The position numbers and the translations under genes were made by a program. 64,000 nt of DNA from Cyanobacterium sp. HL-69 (lineage in GTDB: Bacteria; Cyanobacteriota; Cyanobacteriia; Cyanobacteriales; Cyanobacteriaceae). Below the pieces are notes generated by a model. It was not told the origin of the DNA. It made no database searches and saw only the letters and a program-made list of their open reading frames with translations. The stretch covers positions 2,294,001 through 2,358,000 of the forward strand of contig CP024912.1 of assembly GCA_002813895.1 (NCBI GenBank). The letters are read 5' to 3'. Positions 27,078-35,637 of this stretch are shown one piece after another (the stretch's first letter is position 1; every line of letters begins with the position of its first letter).

Positions 27078-28307
27078 ATGAATCTAGAATTGTCCTTGTA
27101 TGTCAGTAACGTCAACAACACCTTCGGGGTTGGACCAGTCGTTTTAATTAGTCTTGATGGAGACTTAAACATCGCCTCCGCAGCCCCAAACTTTGAAGCC
27201 GGTACATTTTATTCAAGTATCTTAGAATACGATGCTACCACGGGAGAATTTATCAGAGACTTTGTACCCCAAGGCACAGAAGTAGAGTCAGACTTTGGGG
27301 TATTTGCCCGAGCCTTTGCCCAAAGATTTCAAAATCAAGAATCGATTTTCTTTTCCTCTGGTATCACCTTCAAAGATGGCATTCTCTACGCCAACGATCA
27401 AGGCTATCAAGTGAATGCCAACGATCCCGAAAATACCCGATATGGCAGAATTGTTAAATATGACGCCACCACAGGAGAATTTTTAGGGGAATTTATTTCT
27501 GGTTTTGACCTAACTGCGAATGGTTTGAACTTCCCAGAGGACTTATTATTTGGATCTGATGGAGACTTATACATTAGCGGACTCGGTGGCGGTGGAGTTC
27601 AAAGATTTGATGGTGAAACAGGTGCTTATAAGGAGACTATTCTTGAAACAAATCCTTTTACTGACAGAGACTTAATTGCTGCTGGTTTAAATTTTGGACC
27701 TGATGGTAATTTATACATTAGTAGCGTTCTAAACGATAACAGCATCATACGTTACAATTTAGAAACAAAAGAAGTTGACCAGTTCATTTCTCCCGAATTT
27801 GCCCCTCAAATTCCTTCCGGGTCTACCTTTACCCCTGATGACAGACTATTCCTCAATGGTACTTTTGTCAGTCTTGATGGTAGTCCTGTAACCGTTCAAC
27901 AGTTTGATGCACTCACTGGACAAGCAGAAGGTTTTTTTGTACCCCCTACTAATAATGGAGGGTTAACTTCTGCTTCAAGAATGGTTTTTGATGGGGAAGG
28001 AAATTTGTATGTTAGTGACTTTAATGGTAGTCAGATAGTTAAATTTGACTCCAATGGAAATCCTGTGGATGGAGGAATATTTGTTCCTTCTGGTAGCGGA
28101 GGTTTGAATAATCCAGGAGGTATTGCTTTCTCCGAGCCTTCTGTAGCCTTAGTTCCCGACAATGAAGTTTCTTTGCTTGAGACCCTCTTTAGTAGAACCT
28201 CAAGTTCTGGTGGTAGTTCATCACCATCATTAGTACCTGCTGGATTTGACAGCTCTTTTGAAGCAGAAACTACTCCTCTAGTGGCTAGTAGTAGTTTTCT
28301 TGGCTAA
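27078..28307 (+). CDS. Beta-propeller (NHL/SMP-30-like) repeat protein
   Basis: This 409-residue protein has repeated blades of the form YDATTGEFxxxFV followed by LxFGPDGNLYISS (for example near 50-60, 130-140, 210-220, 300-320). A Ser/Gly-rich tail follows (about 370-409). No signal peptide is visible, and the C-terminus does not carry a recognisable PEP-CTERM anchor. Similar cyanobacterial proteins are predicted sugar-lactonase or scaffold propellers, but no catalytic metal ligands can be assigned with certainty. AAGGA precedes the ATG at proper spacing. A strong hairpin follows the stop. Confidence 0.75.
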   Translation: MNLELSLYVSNVNNTFGVGPVVLISLDGDLNIASAAPNFEAGTFYSSILEYDATTGEFIRDFVPQGTEVESDFGVFARAFAQRFQNQESIFFSSGITFKDGILYANDQGYQVNANDPENTRYGRIVKYDATTGEFLGEFISGFDLTANGLNFPEDLLFGSDGDLYISGLGGGGVQRFDGETGAYKETILETNPFTDRDLIAAGLNFGPDGNLYISSVLNDNSIIRYNLETKEVDQFISPEFAPQIPSGSTFTPDDRLFLNGTFVSLDGSPVTVQQFDALTGQAEGFFVPPTNNGGLTSASRMVFDGEGNLYVSDFNGSQIVKFDSNGNPVDGGIFVPSGSGGLNNPGGIAFSEPSVALVPDNEVSLLETLFSRTSSSGGSSSPSLVPAGFDSSFEAETTPLVASSSFLG

Positions 28308-28322
28308 ATCATAACTACTCAA

Positions 28323-28360
28323 AATAAAGGGCAAACTTTAAAAAGTTGCCCTTTATTTTT
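28323..28360. terminator. Bidirectional terminator between beta-propeller and SDR genes
   Basis: AATAAAGGGCAAACTTT pairs with AAAGTTGCCCTTTATT with a single bulged base, and T-tracts occur on both outer sides. It lies between convergent genes. Confidence 0.85.
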
Positions 28361-28385
28361 ACTAATAGTGTTTGGTTTTATTAAA

Positions 28386-29096
28386 TTACTTTTGATTAAT
28401 ATGTAAAACGCTATCTCTTATCATTTCCGCTTCATCAGAAGCTAACCACGAGGTAAATTGTCCGATTTGCTTTGGCGTAATCCAATTAGGTTCACTATAG
28501 GCTTCCATGACCTTAGTTTTAACCATACCTTGAATAATAACTTCATTAATTCTAACTCCGCTTCCCTTCATCTCTGCCATGACGATTTTTGCCATCATTA
28601 GTTGTCCTGCCGCCGTTATACCCACTGGACTAACATTAGGTAAGGGAACTTCTGCCGCTGTACCCCCTAAAAGAGTATAGGAACTTCCTTCAGTTTTTGC
28701 TAAAACAGGTAGAAAAGTTTTAGCACAGAGAAAATGAGAAGTTAGATTACTATTCAAGTATTGTTCCCAAGTAGCTAAATCAAGCTCTGTTAATGGTTTA
28801 TTTCCTGTCCACCAACTCCCAAGAGACACTAGTACACCGTCTAAATGTCCAAATTTCTCTAATAATTCATTTTTGAGCTTTTCTGCTCCTTCCAATGTTC
28901 CGATATTGCCCACCATTGGAACAAATTTGTCTGTTGCTAAATCTCCTAATGATTGGGCTAATTTATCCAAAGATTCTTTTCTTCTCGAAGGAACAATAAC
29001 TGTCGCTCCTTTTTCTAAAAATACAGGTACAACCCCCTCACCAACATTTCCTGAACCACCTGCAATTAGTATGATTTTGTTATCTAGGTTTGCCAT
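28386..29096 (-). CDS. Atypical SDR-fold protein lacking the YxxxK pair
   Basis: This 236-residue Rossmann protein has the cofactor motif IAGGSGNVGEGVVPVF and the beta4 region VLVSLGSWWTG. Where classical SDRs have Ser...Tyr-x3-Lys it reads LLGGTAAEVPLPNVSPVGIT followed by AAGQ, with neither the Tyr nor the Lys. It may therefore bind a nucleotide without classical dehydrogenase activity. The frame extends to a GTG at 29147; ATG 29096 fits the fold start. It is divergent from the hemerythrin-like gene. Confidence 0.8.
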   Translation of the reverse strand: MANLDNKIILIAGGSGNVGEGVVPVFLEKGATVIVPSRRKESLDKLAQSLGDLATDKFVPMVGNIGTLEGAEKLKNELLEKFGHLDGVLVSLGSWWTGNKPLTELDLATWEQYLNSNLTSHFLCAKTFLPVLAKTEGSSYTLLGGTAAEVPLPNVSPVGITAAGQLMMAKIVMAEMKGSGVRINEVIIQGMVKTKVMEAYSEPNWITPKQIGQFTSWLASDEAEMIRDSVLHINQK

Positions 29097-29160
29097 TTTT
29101 TTTCTATTTATTCTATAGCTTTCTTTAATTATCTTATAGCTAATCACTATTTGTTACTAC

Positions 29161-29207
29161 TAAATTTTAAAGAAATTATTAAAAATAAATTTTAAAGAAA
29201 TTATTAA
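29161..29207. repeat. Two 22-bp direct repeats with 25-bp period
   Basis: The 22-base sequence TAAATTTTAAAGAAATTATT plus AA occurs at 29161-29182 and again at 29186-29207, separated by AAA. It lies between the divergent SDR-like and hemerythrin-like genes and could be a regulator-binding site or a chance AT-rich duplication. Confidence 0.7.
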
Positions 29208-29274
29208 GATTATTGTGGTAATATATTGGCATTGAAAATGTTTTAAGTTTTAAATAAATTGAAATAAGTACGTT

Positions 29275-29964
29275 ATGACACTTAATACTAAAAGTACTGT
29301 TGCTCAAGATATACAGAGAATTCATTTTGTCTTGACCTACGCTATAGGAAATAGTATAGATGAATGCTTAGAATTACAAGAGAATAATTGTGATATTGAT
29401 GAGCAAAAAAAAGAGGGATTTATTAATTATTTGAAAAGTTTAGTTAATTTGTTTCATTCTCATCACACAGTAGAAGATGATAAGATTTTTCCCTTTTTTA
29501 AAAGTTCTAATTTTTCGATGCCCTACGAAAATTTAGCAAAGCAACATGAGGATTTAATACCTTTATTAGACAGTTTAGAAAGTTCCATTGAGCAATTAAA
29601 TAGTGATTTCAGTAATGTAGAGAATATTGAATTTGTTAAGATATGTTTGCAACATATTCAGAGTGCTTGGGATGAACATTACAAATTAGAAGAGGAGTAT
29701 TTGAATGATGAAAATATTGCTCAGTTAATTAGTTTAGAAGAACAAGGAAAATTATGTCTTGAGTTTGGTCAATATGCAGGAAAACATATTAATCCTGATT
29801 ATTTAGTAATTCCTTTTATTTTATTTAATTTACCTACCCAGGAAAGAGAAGTTATGGCAGAGGTTTTTCCTCCAGTGATTACTCAGGAATTAATTCCTAA
29901 TCAATGGAAGGATAAATGGCAATCAATGAGTCCTTTTTTACGGATTAATAAAGATTTAGGGTAG
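29275..29964 (+). CDS. Hemerythrin-like (HHE) domain protein
   Basis: This 229-residue helical protein has the spaced His/Glu ligands of a hemerythrin four-helix bundle: IHFVL near 17, HSHHTVEDDKIFPFF near 63-77, KQHEDL near 90, and HIQSAWDEHYKLEEEYL near 127-143. Such proteins bind a di-iron centre and sense or carry O2 or NO, or repair iron centres. A C-terminal helical tail (about 150-229) has no known motif. It is followed nine bases later by an NTF2-like gene and is probably co-transcribed with it. Confidence 0.85.
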   Translation: MTLNTKSTVAQDIQRIHFVLTYAIGNSIDECLELQENNCDIDEQKKEGFINYLKSLVNLFHSHHTVEDDKIFPFFKSSNFSMPYENLAKQHEDLIPLLDSLESSIEQLNSDFSNVENIEFVKICLQHIQSAWDEHYKLEEEYLNDENIAQLISLEEQGKLCLEFGQYAGKHINPDYLVIPFILFNLPTQEREVMAEVFPPVITQELIPNQWKDKWQSMSPFLRINKDLG

Positions 29965-29973
29965 AAAAAAATT

Positions 29974-30426
29974 ATGTCAGTTAACTTAAATCACCAAGAA
30001 TGGTTAATAAAGCAACAGGTAGCAAAATTTGCGGATGCTGTTAACCTCAGAAATAAAAATTTATTTACTTCTTTATGGCTACCTGACGGAATCTGGAAAT
30101 TGAATCCTCCGATGAATATGACGGTGACAGGTAAGGATAATATTGGTAATCTTTTTGCTGATTTGCTCGATAAATGGGAATTTTTTGTACAGATGGTACA
30201 CACAGGAGTTGTGGAAATTCAAGGTGAAAAGGCGATCGCCCGTTGGTGTATGAGCGAAATAGGGAGAAGTCATCAAGGAAAAGGATTTCAAAACTATGGA
30301 ATCTACCAAGACCAACTTATTTGGCGAGATAATCAATGGTTATTTTTAGAGCGAACCTATCATTTTTCGTACATAGAAGAACCACAACTCCTAGGAAATG
30401 CTTTCCCGTTGCCCCAAGTTTTTTAA
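29974..30426 (+). CDS. SnoaL-like / NTF2-fold protein (copy 1)
   Basis: This 150-residue protein shows the NTF2-like pattern of an N-terminal helix (IKQQVAKFADAVNLRNKNLF), SLWLPDGIWKL and C-terminal strands (IARWCMSEIGR, QWLFLERTYHFSYIEE). Members act as small-molecule isomerases, cyclases or dehydratases, or simply as binding domains. The context (nine bases after the hemerythrin-like gene) does not fix a substrate. Its stop overlaps the stop of the convergent NTF2 gene by four bases. Confidence 0.85.
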   Translation: MSVNLNHQEWLIKQQVAKFADAVNLRNKNLFTSLWLPDGIWKLNPPMNMTVTGKDNIGNLFADLLDKWEFFVQMVHTGVVEIQGEKAIARWCMSEIGRSHQGKGFQNYGIYQDQLIWRDNQWLFLERTYHFSYIEEPQLLGNAFPLPQVF

Positions 30427-30848
30427 GAACTGAAAGCATCAATACCTTGAACAGTGTCCATAAAATCTCGCATTCCTTTAATCTTTCCATTTTCTACCGT
30501 CCACACTGCAACCAAATCATTTTCATATTCCTTTCCTGTCGAAATTGCAACCCCTTTCATCTTGCCGATAACTATGACCTTATTCTTATCGGCGAGAAAC
30601 TCCTGTAATTCAAAGCCTTTAACCTGCACAGTATCATGCATTACTTGAAAAAATTTCGTTACTTCTTCCTTTCCTTTCCATTTGCCACCAAAAGGAACAA
30701 CATTTCGAGGATGGGGCATATCCCACTCCGCATCATCCGTAATCATACTAAGAACCGTTGGGATATCTCCTTTACCTAGAGCTCCATAAAAGTCTTGAAC
30801 AACTTTCAGGTTATCATTTTTATTTTCTATTTTATTTGAATTAGTCAT
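30423..30848 (-). CDS. SnoaL-like / NTF2-fold protein (copy 2)
   Basis: This 141-residue protein has the common ketosteroid-isomerase-like layout: VVQDFYGALGKGDIPTVLSM, DDAEWDMPHP, GKEEVTKFFQVM and VWTVENGKIKGMRDFMDTV. It is the only gene of the 29-38 kb block on the minus strand. The 533-base non-coding gap upstream would contain its promoter and that of the next plus-strand gene. Substrate unknown. Confidence 0.88.
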   Translation of the reverse strand: MTNSNKIENKNDNLKVVQDFYGALGKGDIPTVLSMITDDAEWDMPHPRNVVPFGGKWKGKEEVTKFFQVMHDTVQVKGFELQEFLADKNKVIVIGKMKGVAISTGKEYENDLVAVWTVENGKIKGMRDFMDTVQGIDAFSS

Positions 30849-31381
30849 AATAAATAAACTTTTGAATCAGTAATACTTCAGATCTTTCTAAAAGATAACA
30901 CAAAAAATATAGCTTGTTTTCACCATAAATTTTGTAAAAAATAAATAATTGGGTTCTTACTTTCAAAGTAACCAGTAAACTTTTATAAAATTGAAACCAT
31001 AATAGAATATTGAGTGTATAGAATAGAATATTTATAGGTAAAGATTAATTTCAAAGGAAGTTTTTCCTTACAATGTTTTACAGATTACAACCCTACACCT
31101 AATCCTTGAGAGAGAAAACATAACTATCAAACCTATGAAATAAAGTCTTTTTTTAAAGAGTAAACTTGACCATGTTTCTTTCAATAAGTCCATAGGATTC
31201 ATGCAGATCTTGCAGGTAAATCACTTGCAATAAAGTGATACAAAACTTATTTTTTCTTAACGTTTAAATAACATTGTCTTAACATTTTTTTAATGCGAAA
31301 AAAGAAAAAAACTGTTCTATCATTATAGCCAGAGTTGTAGATAACTTTCAGCATTCAATATTTATCAAAAACGAGGTTAAT
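30849..31381. other. Intergenic region between divergent NTF2 genes
   Basis: This 533-base AT-rich gap holds no visible gene. AATAGAATATT occurs twice 21 bases apart (31001-31011 and 31022-31032). A short inverted repeat ATCACTT...AAGTGAT lies near 31219-31239. These are candidate operator sites only. ACGAGG just before ATG 31382 is a usable ribosome-binding site. Confidence 0.5.
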
Positions 31382-31774
31382 ATGTCCGAACAAAAATCAG
31401 CAAATAGAGAAACCTGTGAAAAAATGTTTTCATCTATGTTGGCTCAAGATTGGAATTCTTTTCAAGACTGTTTAACAGATGACGTATTCTACCGTATTGG
31501 TTCAGGAGAGGAAATAAAAGGCAAAGAAAATGTCGCCAAAACTCTTCAAGGACTGTACTCTCAAGTAGAAATGCAAGCTCCAGACGTCAGACAGGTTCTT
31601 GATTTACCAGATTCTGACCAAGTTATTTTTGAATTTGAAGCACACTATAAATACTTAGCAGATAATTCAATTTTGAACTTTGCCTGTACAGACGTTCTCA
31701 GAATGAAAGACAACAAAGTGAATGAATGGCGTGTTTATGTTGATATGAAACCTTACTATGATAAACAAGCATAA
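31382..31774 (+). CDS. SnoaL-like / NTF2-fold protein (copy 3)
   Basis: This 130-residue NTF2-like protein has TCEKMFSSMLAQDWNSFQDCL, DDVFYRIGSGEEIKGKENVA and DVLRMKDNKVNEWRVYVDMKPYY, a KSI-like order of strands. It heads a run of seven plus-strand genes up to 38.3 kb. The next gene is 98 bases away, with a stable hairpin in the gap. Function unknown. Confidence 0.87.
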   Translation: MSEQKSANRETCEKMFSSMLAQDWNSFQDCLTDDVFYRIGSGEEIKGKENVAKTLQGLYSQVEMQAPDVRQVLDLPDSDQVIFEFEAHYKYLADNSILNFACTDVLRMKDNKVNEWRVYVDMKPYYDKQA

Positions 31775-31795
31775 AAGGTAAGTAAGTATGAATAT

Positions 31796-31834
31796 GCTCA
31801 GATTCTTTCCTCCCCACTGAAAAGAAATCTGAGC
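31796..31834 (+). other. Intergenic hairpin in the NTF2/CMD gene run
   Basis: GCTCAGATT and AAATCTGAGC form the ends of a stem of about 13 pairs around a C-rich loop between the NTF2 gene (ends 31774) and the CMD-like gene (starts 31873). There is no T-run, so it is more like an mRNA stability or processing element than a terminator. Confidence 0.55.
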
Positions 31835-31872
31835 GAAAGTCCAAGTAATATTTTGAGATAAAGTTAGAGTTT

Positions 31873-32214
31873 ATGACATACAACAATGCAGTATTAGATG
31901 ATCAAGAGCTACAAGCAGGATTAAAAAGTATTAATCCTAAATTTGGTGATTTTTGTACTCGAGTAGCAGGAGAGGCTTGGGGTTTACCGCTGATAGACCA
32001 AAAAACCAAAGCTTTAATAACCATTGCCATTGACGTCGTCAATCAAGATCAGACAGGACCAGGTAATCCCTTTGGAGCCCACGTAAACATGGCCATGAAG
32101 CAAGGAGCAACAAAAGAAGAGATAGAAGAACTACTACTTTTTATGTGTGTTTATGCTGGTTTTAATAAAGCAGCAGGTTGTTTTGGGGTACTAGAAGAAA
32201 TGTTTGCTGAGTAG
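31873..32214 (+). CDS. Carboxymuconolactone decarboxylase family protein
   Basis: This 113-residue all-helical protein has the CMD pattern KTKALITIAIDVVNQ, GAHVNMAMKQGATKEEIEE and LLFMCVYAGFNKA. The CxxC redox pair of AhpD-type peroxidase members is absent, so it resembles PcaC-type or uncharacterised members. As I recall, Synechocystis has a CMD-family gene (slr1853) at the start of its icfG locus, which matches this position ahead of the PfpI and AGE genes. Confidence 0.9.
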   Translation: MTYNNAVLDDQELQAGLKSINPKFGDFCTRVAGEAWGLPLIDQKTKALITIAIDVVNQDQTGPGNPFGAHVNMAMKQGATKEEIEELLLFMCVYAGFNKAAGCFGVLEEMFAE

Positions 32215-32263
32215 TTTTGATTGTCAATCATCATGATTTGAAAATGGAGTAAAAAATTAAACG

Positions 32264-32839
32264 ATGCCGCAAAAAAAAAGAACCAATTACTATAAGGATC
32301 TATCCGCTAATTACTCTCGTCCTGGTTTAATTTCCCCTGAATTGGGAGCTAAATTAGTCGCTGAAGCTGAAAGAATAGTCAGCCTTAAAGAAAGTACCTT
32401 ACCTGAAATTGATGCTGATTATACCTTAGAGCAAATTGAGCAAGAGAATAAAGATTGGTGGCCAACCCACTGTGAGGCTCTTAGACAAGGAAGGGGAGAC
32501 ATTCTGACGGAAGAGTACAGAGAAGATTTAATTTATTTTTGTCAAGATGGTCCTTATTATGGTTTAGATGAGCAAAAAGAGAGGGAGAAACACTGGTGGG
32601 CATTAATTGCTCAGCCAGGTGTAACCATGTGTTGGCCAATTGTGATGTTCTCGGGAGAACATACTTTCTTTGAATGGAAATGTATTGATTTAGAAACTAA
32701 TGAAACCCTTGCCAAGGGCAATGTAACTTGGGTTCGTCGGGGTCATCGGGGGGCGTGTTATCTCAAAACTGAGCAGTTAACTTTTTATCGAGATGTGTTT
32801 GCCCCTGAGTCATTAATTGAGTTAATCACTACGGCTTAA
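32264..32839 (+). CDS. Uncharacterised protein with NTF2/SnoaL-like C-terminal region
   Basis: This 191-residue protein has a charged helical N-terminus (1-60). The C-terminal part has NTF2-like strands: ILTEEYREDLIYFCQDGPYYG, HWWALIAQPGVTMCWPIVMF, HTFFEWKCIDLETNETLAKG and VTWVRRGHRGACYLKTEQLT. It is rich in Trp and Cys. It may correspond to the Synechocystis gene slr1852 that neighbours the CMD gene there (from memory). Substrate unknown. The fold assignment is by eye. Confidence 0.75.
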   Translation: MPQKKRTNYYKDLSANYSRPGLISPELGAKLVAEAERIVSLKESTLPEIDADYTLEQIEQENKDWWPTHCEALRQGRGDILTEEYREDLIYFCQDGPYYGLDEQKEREKHWWALIAQPGVTMCWPIVMFSGEHTFFEWKCIDLETNETLAKGNVTWVRRGHRGACYLKTEQLTFYRDVFAPESLIELITTA

Positions 32840-32901
32840 TTTCAGGTCAATCTAAAAAATAAAGAAGAAATAGTTTCTAGTAAATTTTGAGGATAAAATT
32901 A

Positions 32902-35124
32902 ATGGTATCAATGGATTATTCAAGTCGAGATCAACAAGGTAAAGTTTCTTTTTATGTACTGCTTTGGAAAAGAAAGGGTATATCGGTAGAATTATTTGAT
33001 AATTATTGGAAAGATGTTCATGGTCCTGTGTGCGCTCGTTTACCAGGACAGCATCAGTATTGGCAGTTTCATGTGGCTCATAATGAAGGGGGCTTCTGGT
33101 ATATGCCCGATGATCCCATCAATACATCCGCTCCCGAAGAACAGTTTGATGGAATTGCAGAATTGACCTTTACTTCCCCTACCCAAAGAGAAACTTGGTT
33201 TAAGGCCGCTGGTATCTTGATGGATGATGAGCATAATATATTTAGTAAGGCGATCGGGTATAATACGAACCCAGGTAATTCCATTACTTATGTGGATAAA
33301 ATTCCTGATGGTTGTCCTAATGGAGAGCAAGATATACTTAAGTATCATGTGATGATACGCAAGGCTGACGGGGTAGGGGTTGCTGAATTTAGAAGGTTTA
33401 TGAAGGAACGTTTGGTTCCAGTTTTCTCTAGTAGCCCTCAAATTACTAAATGTCGCCTGCATCTATTTGAGGAAATTGATAGTTCTCGTCCTTCTGCAGG
33501 ACAAGTAATTCATAGCGAAATACCCGGTCAACAATATCATGCTGCTTTAGAGATTGCTTTTGCCAATCAGCTAGATGCCGCTTTATTTTTAGAATCGAAC
33601 TCCTATCAAAATTTAGCTCAAGAATCTCGTCCATATATTAAGGATTTTAAACCTTTTCCCCAAAGAACTGCGTATACTTTTGTTCATGATGACAAGATAA
33701 CTTTGGCAGGACAAAGAAGTTCTTTTGTTGCTGATTTAATTACCCGTATCGGTGCTTCTAATCAGGTTAAACAAAATATTATTAGTTTGATGATGGGGGA
33801 TGGAAAATCGGCGTATGGGGATGGGGGCAGTACTAGCGAAATTATCCCCGGAAAAAGAACTGAGTTAGTTCAGGCTTTATTTTCTCGGGGAGAGGCTTTT
33901 GATTCTCAAGGATTTATCGAATTTTTTACAGATGCACCAGTATATCAGTTTGGTAATTTTGAGCCTTGCCTAGATAAGGGTGCTATTTTTGAATCCGTTA
34001 AGTATTTCTTTAGCCAAGTTTCTGCTCTGTATCATGAAATCAAAATGATGTGGGAAGTGGGCAGTACGGTTTTTGTAGAAATGGACGTGACTTATTGGCG
34101 TAAGGATGGTAGTGAAGTTACTTTACCTTGTTTTGATATTTGTCGCTTTGAGGGAGAAAAGTTGGCAGAGTTGAGGATATTTATGGATGCCAATCCTGTG
34201 GGAGATTCGAGTATTCCTATTTCTGATACTTCTTCCGTGATGACTTTGGCTAACCAACAACGTTATCAACCAGCAGATATAATGAAGCGATTCTTCATTG
34301 AAAATCCTCTCGGCAAAAAAAGAGTTTTACAAGGTCATACGCCTAAGTGGGCGATCGCAGGACCTCGTTGGTCGGCAACTGACACCCGTACCCCCTTCAA
34401 CAGTGGCACCAATAACCCTCCATCAGGATTATTAGAAACTATGCCAGGACGTAAAACAGAAATCGTCACCGCCTTATTTGCCCGAGGAGAGGCTTTTGAC
34501 TCCCAAGGATTTACCGAGTTTTTTGTGGATAATCCTGTGTATCAATTTGGTAATTTTGAACCTTGCCTAGATAAGGGTGCTATTTTTGAATCCGTTAAGT
34601 ATTTCTTTAGCCAAGTTTCCGCCCTATATCATGATATTAAAATGATGTGGGAAACGGGAAACACAGTTATTGTGGAAATGGATGTTATGTATTGGCGTAA
34701 AGACGGGAGTTTAGTGACTCTACCCTGTGCTGATATTTTCCGCTTTGAAGGGGAAAAAGTTGCTGAACTAAGGATATTTATGGACGCTAACCCTGTGGGT
34801 AATGCCAGTATTCCCGTTAGCGATACTTCTTCTATCATGACTCTCAAAGAAGGTTCTCGATATAAATCAACTGATGTGATGAAGAAGTTTTTTACCGAAC
34901 ATCCCCAAGGACAAGAAAGAGTCAGACAAGGGTTTGTACCAAAATGGGCGATCGCCGGTCCCCGTTGGTCTGTCACTCCCGAAAACCAATATATTCCCAT
35001 TTCTAACAATAACGGTCATGATAACGGTAATAACAATTTTAATTGGCAACAACTGAGAAATTACCTTAAAGGATTAAATATAAGTGACTTAGTCCAAATG
35101 TTGTCATCAGAGGAAAACCCCTGA
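32902..35124 (+). CDS. EthD-like / tandem NTF2 domain fusion protein
   Basis: This 740-residue multidomain protein starts with an EthD-type dimeric alpha-beta barrel region (about 10-110: FYVLLWKRKGISVELFDNYW) and a second related region (about 125-250: HVMIRKADGVGVAEFRRFMK). Two NTF2-like domains follow (about 316-493 and 515-692), offset by exactly 199 codons. A Ser/Asn-rich linker and short helix end it. The two NTF2 units share long identical stretches, also at DNA level. A TTG at 32887 extends the frame; ATG 32902 is preferred because GAGG lies nine bases ahead. It probably has a catalytic or scaffold role in the small-molecule pathway of this block; substrate unknown. Confidence 0.85.
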   Translation: MVSMDYSSRDQQGKVSFYVLLWKRKGISVELFDNYWKDVHGPVCARLPGQHQYWQFHVAHNEGGFWYMPDDPINTSAPEEQFDGIAELTFTSPTQRETWFKAAGILMDDEHNIFSKAIGYNTNPGNSITYVDKIPDGCPNGEQDILKYHVMIRKADGVGVAEFRRFMKERLVPVFSSSPQITKCRLHLFEEIDSSRPSAGQVIHSEIPGQQYHAALEIAFANQLDAALFLESNSYQNLAQESRPYIKDFKPFPQRTAYTFVHDDKITLAGQRSSFVADLITRIGASNQVKQNIISLMMGDGKSAYGDGGSTSEIIPGKRTELVQALFSRGEAFDSQGFIEFFTDAPVYQFGNFEPCLDKGAIFESVKYFFSQVSALYHEIKMMWEVGSTVFVEMDVTYWRKDGSEVTLPCFDICRFEGEKLAELRIFMDANPVGDSSIPISDTSSVMTLANQQRYQPADIMKRFFIENPLGKKRVLQGHTPKWAIAGPRWSATDTRTPFNSGTNNPPSGLLETMPGRKTEIVTALFARGEAFDSQGFTEFFVDNPVYQFGNFEPCLDKGAIFESVKYFFSQVSALYHDIKMMWETGNTVIVEMDVMYWRKDGSLVTLPCADIFRFEGEKVAELRIFMDANPVGNASIPVSDTSSIMTLKEGSRYKSTDVMKKFFTEHPQGQERVRQGFVPKWAIAGPRWSVTPENQYIPISNNNGHDNGNNNFNWQQLRNYLKGLNISDLVQMLSSEENP

Positions 35125-35184
35125 GAGCAACAGGAGAATCCACCACAAAATGAACCAATCTCACCTCAACCACACTCCCTCAAT

Positions 35185-35631
35185 ATGATAGAAAGAATTT
35201 TTCACTTTAATATCAACTGTAGCAACCTTGAGCGTGCTTTGGACTTCTATAAAAAATTAGGGTTTCAAGTAATTCTCGATTTTGGAGAAGGGATGGAAAG
35301 TAAAGAGATGGCTGAAGCCTTTGGTATGGAAGTCGCAGATATCAGAGGAGTTCATCTCCGACTAGGCAATAATCCTAGCGCAACCCGTATAGATCTTTTG
35401 GAATTTAAAAATCCTACTCCCACAGGACAACCATATCCCCATCTATATCACACAGGGATCGCTCGGATGTGTCTAAAAACCACTGATATTGAGGCTGACT
35501 ATCAAAACTTAAAAAATCAGGGTATTGAATTTATTTCGGAACCCAAATTACTGCCCGGTACTACTGTAAAAATTGTTTGCTTTAAAGATCCTGACGGTAC
35601 TTTTATCGAGCTACTAGAAGGAGATTTTTAG
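35185..35631 (+). CDS. VOC (glyoxalase/dioxygenase fold) protein
   Basis: This 148-residue protein is made of two beta-alpha-beta-beta-beta units. FHFNINCSNLERALDFYKKL is the first metal-site strand, and VCFKDPDGTFIELLEGDF holds the terminal metal-ligand Glu. HTGIARMCLKTTDIEADYQNL begins the second unit. Members are glyoxalases, dioxygenases or epimerases that use a divalent metal. It lies 60 bases after the fusion gene on the same strand. A long hairpin begins seven bases after its stop. Confidence 0.9.
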   Translation: MIERIFHFNINCSNLERALDFYKKLGFQVILDFGEGMESKEMAEAFGMEVADIRGVHLRLGNNPSATRIDLLEFKNPTPTGQPYPHLYHTGIARMCLKTTDIEADYQNLKNQGIEFISEPKLLPGTTVKIVCFKDPDGTFIELLEGDF

Positions 35632-35637
35632 CATAAA

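Noticed and set aside
31001-31032. AATAGAATATT pair with 21-bp spacing as an operator
   Set aside because: Eleven AT-rich bases in an AT-rich gap can recur by chance; recorded only in the gap description.
33040-33462. 140-codon frame on the minus strand inside the EthD fusion gene
   Set aside because: Entirely inside a well supported gene; the product has no recognisable domain.
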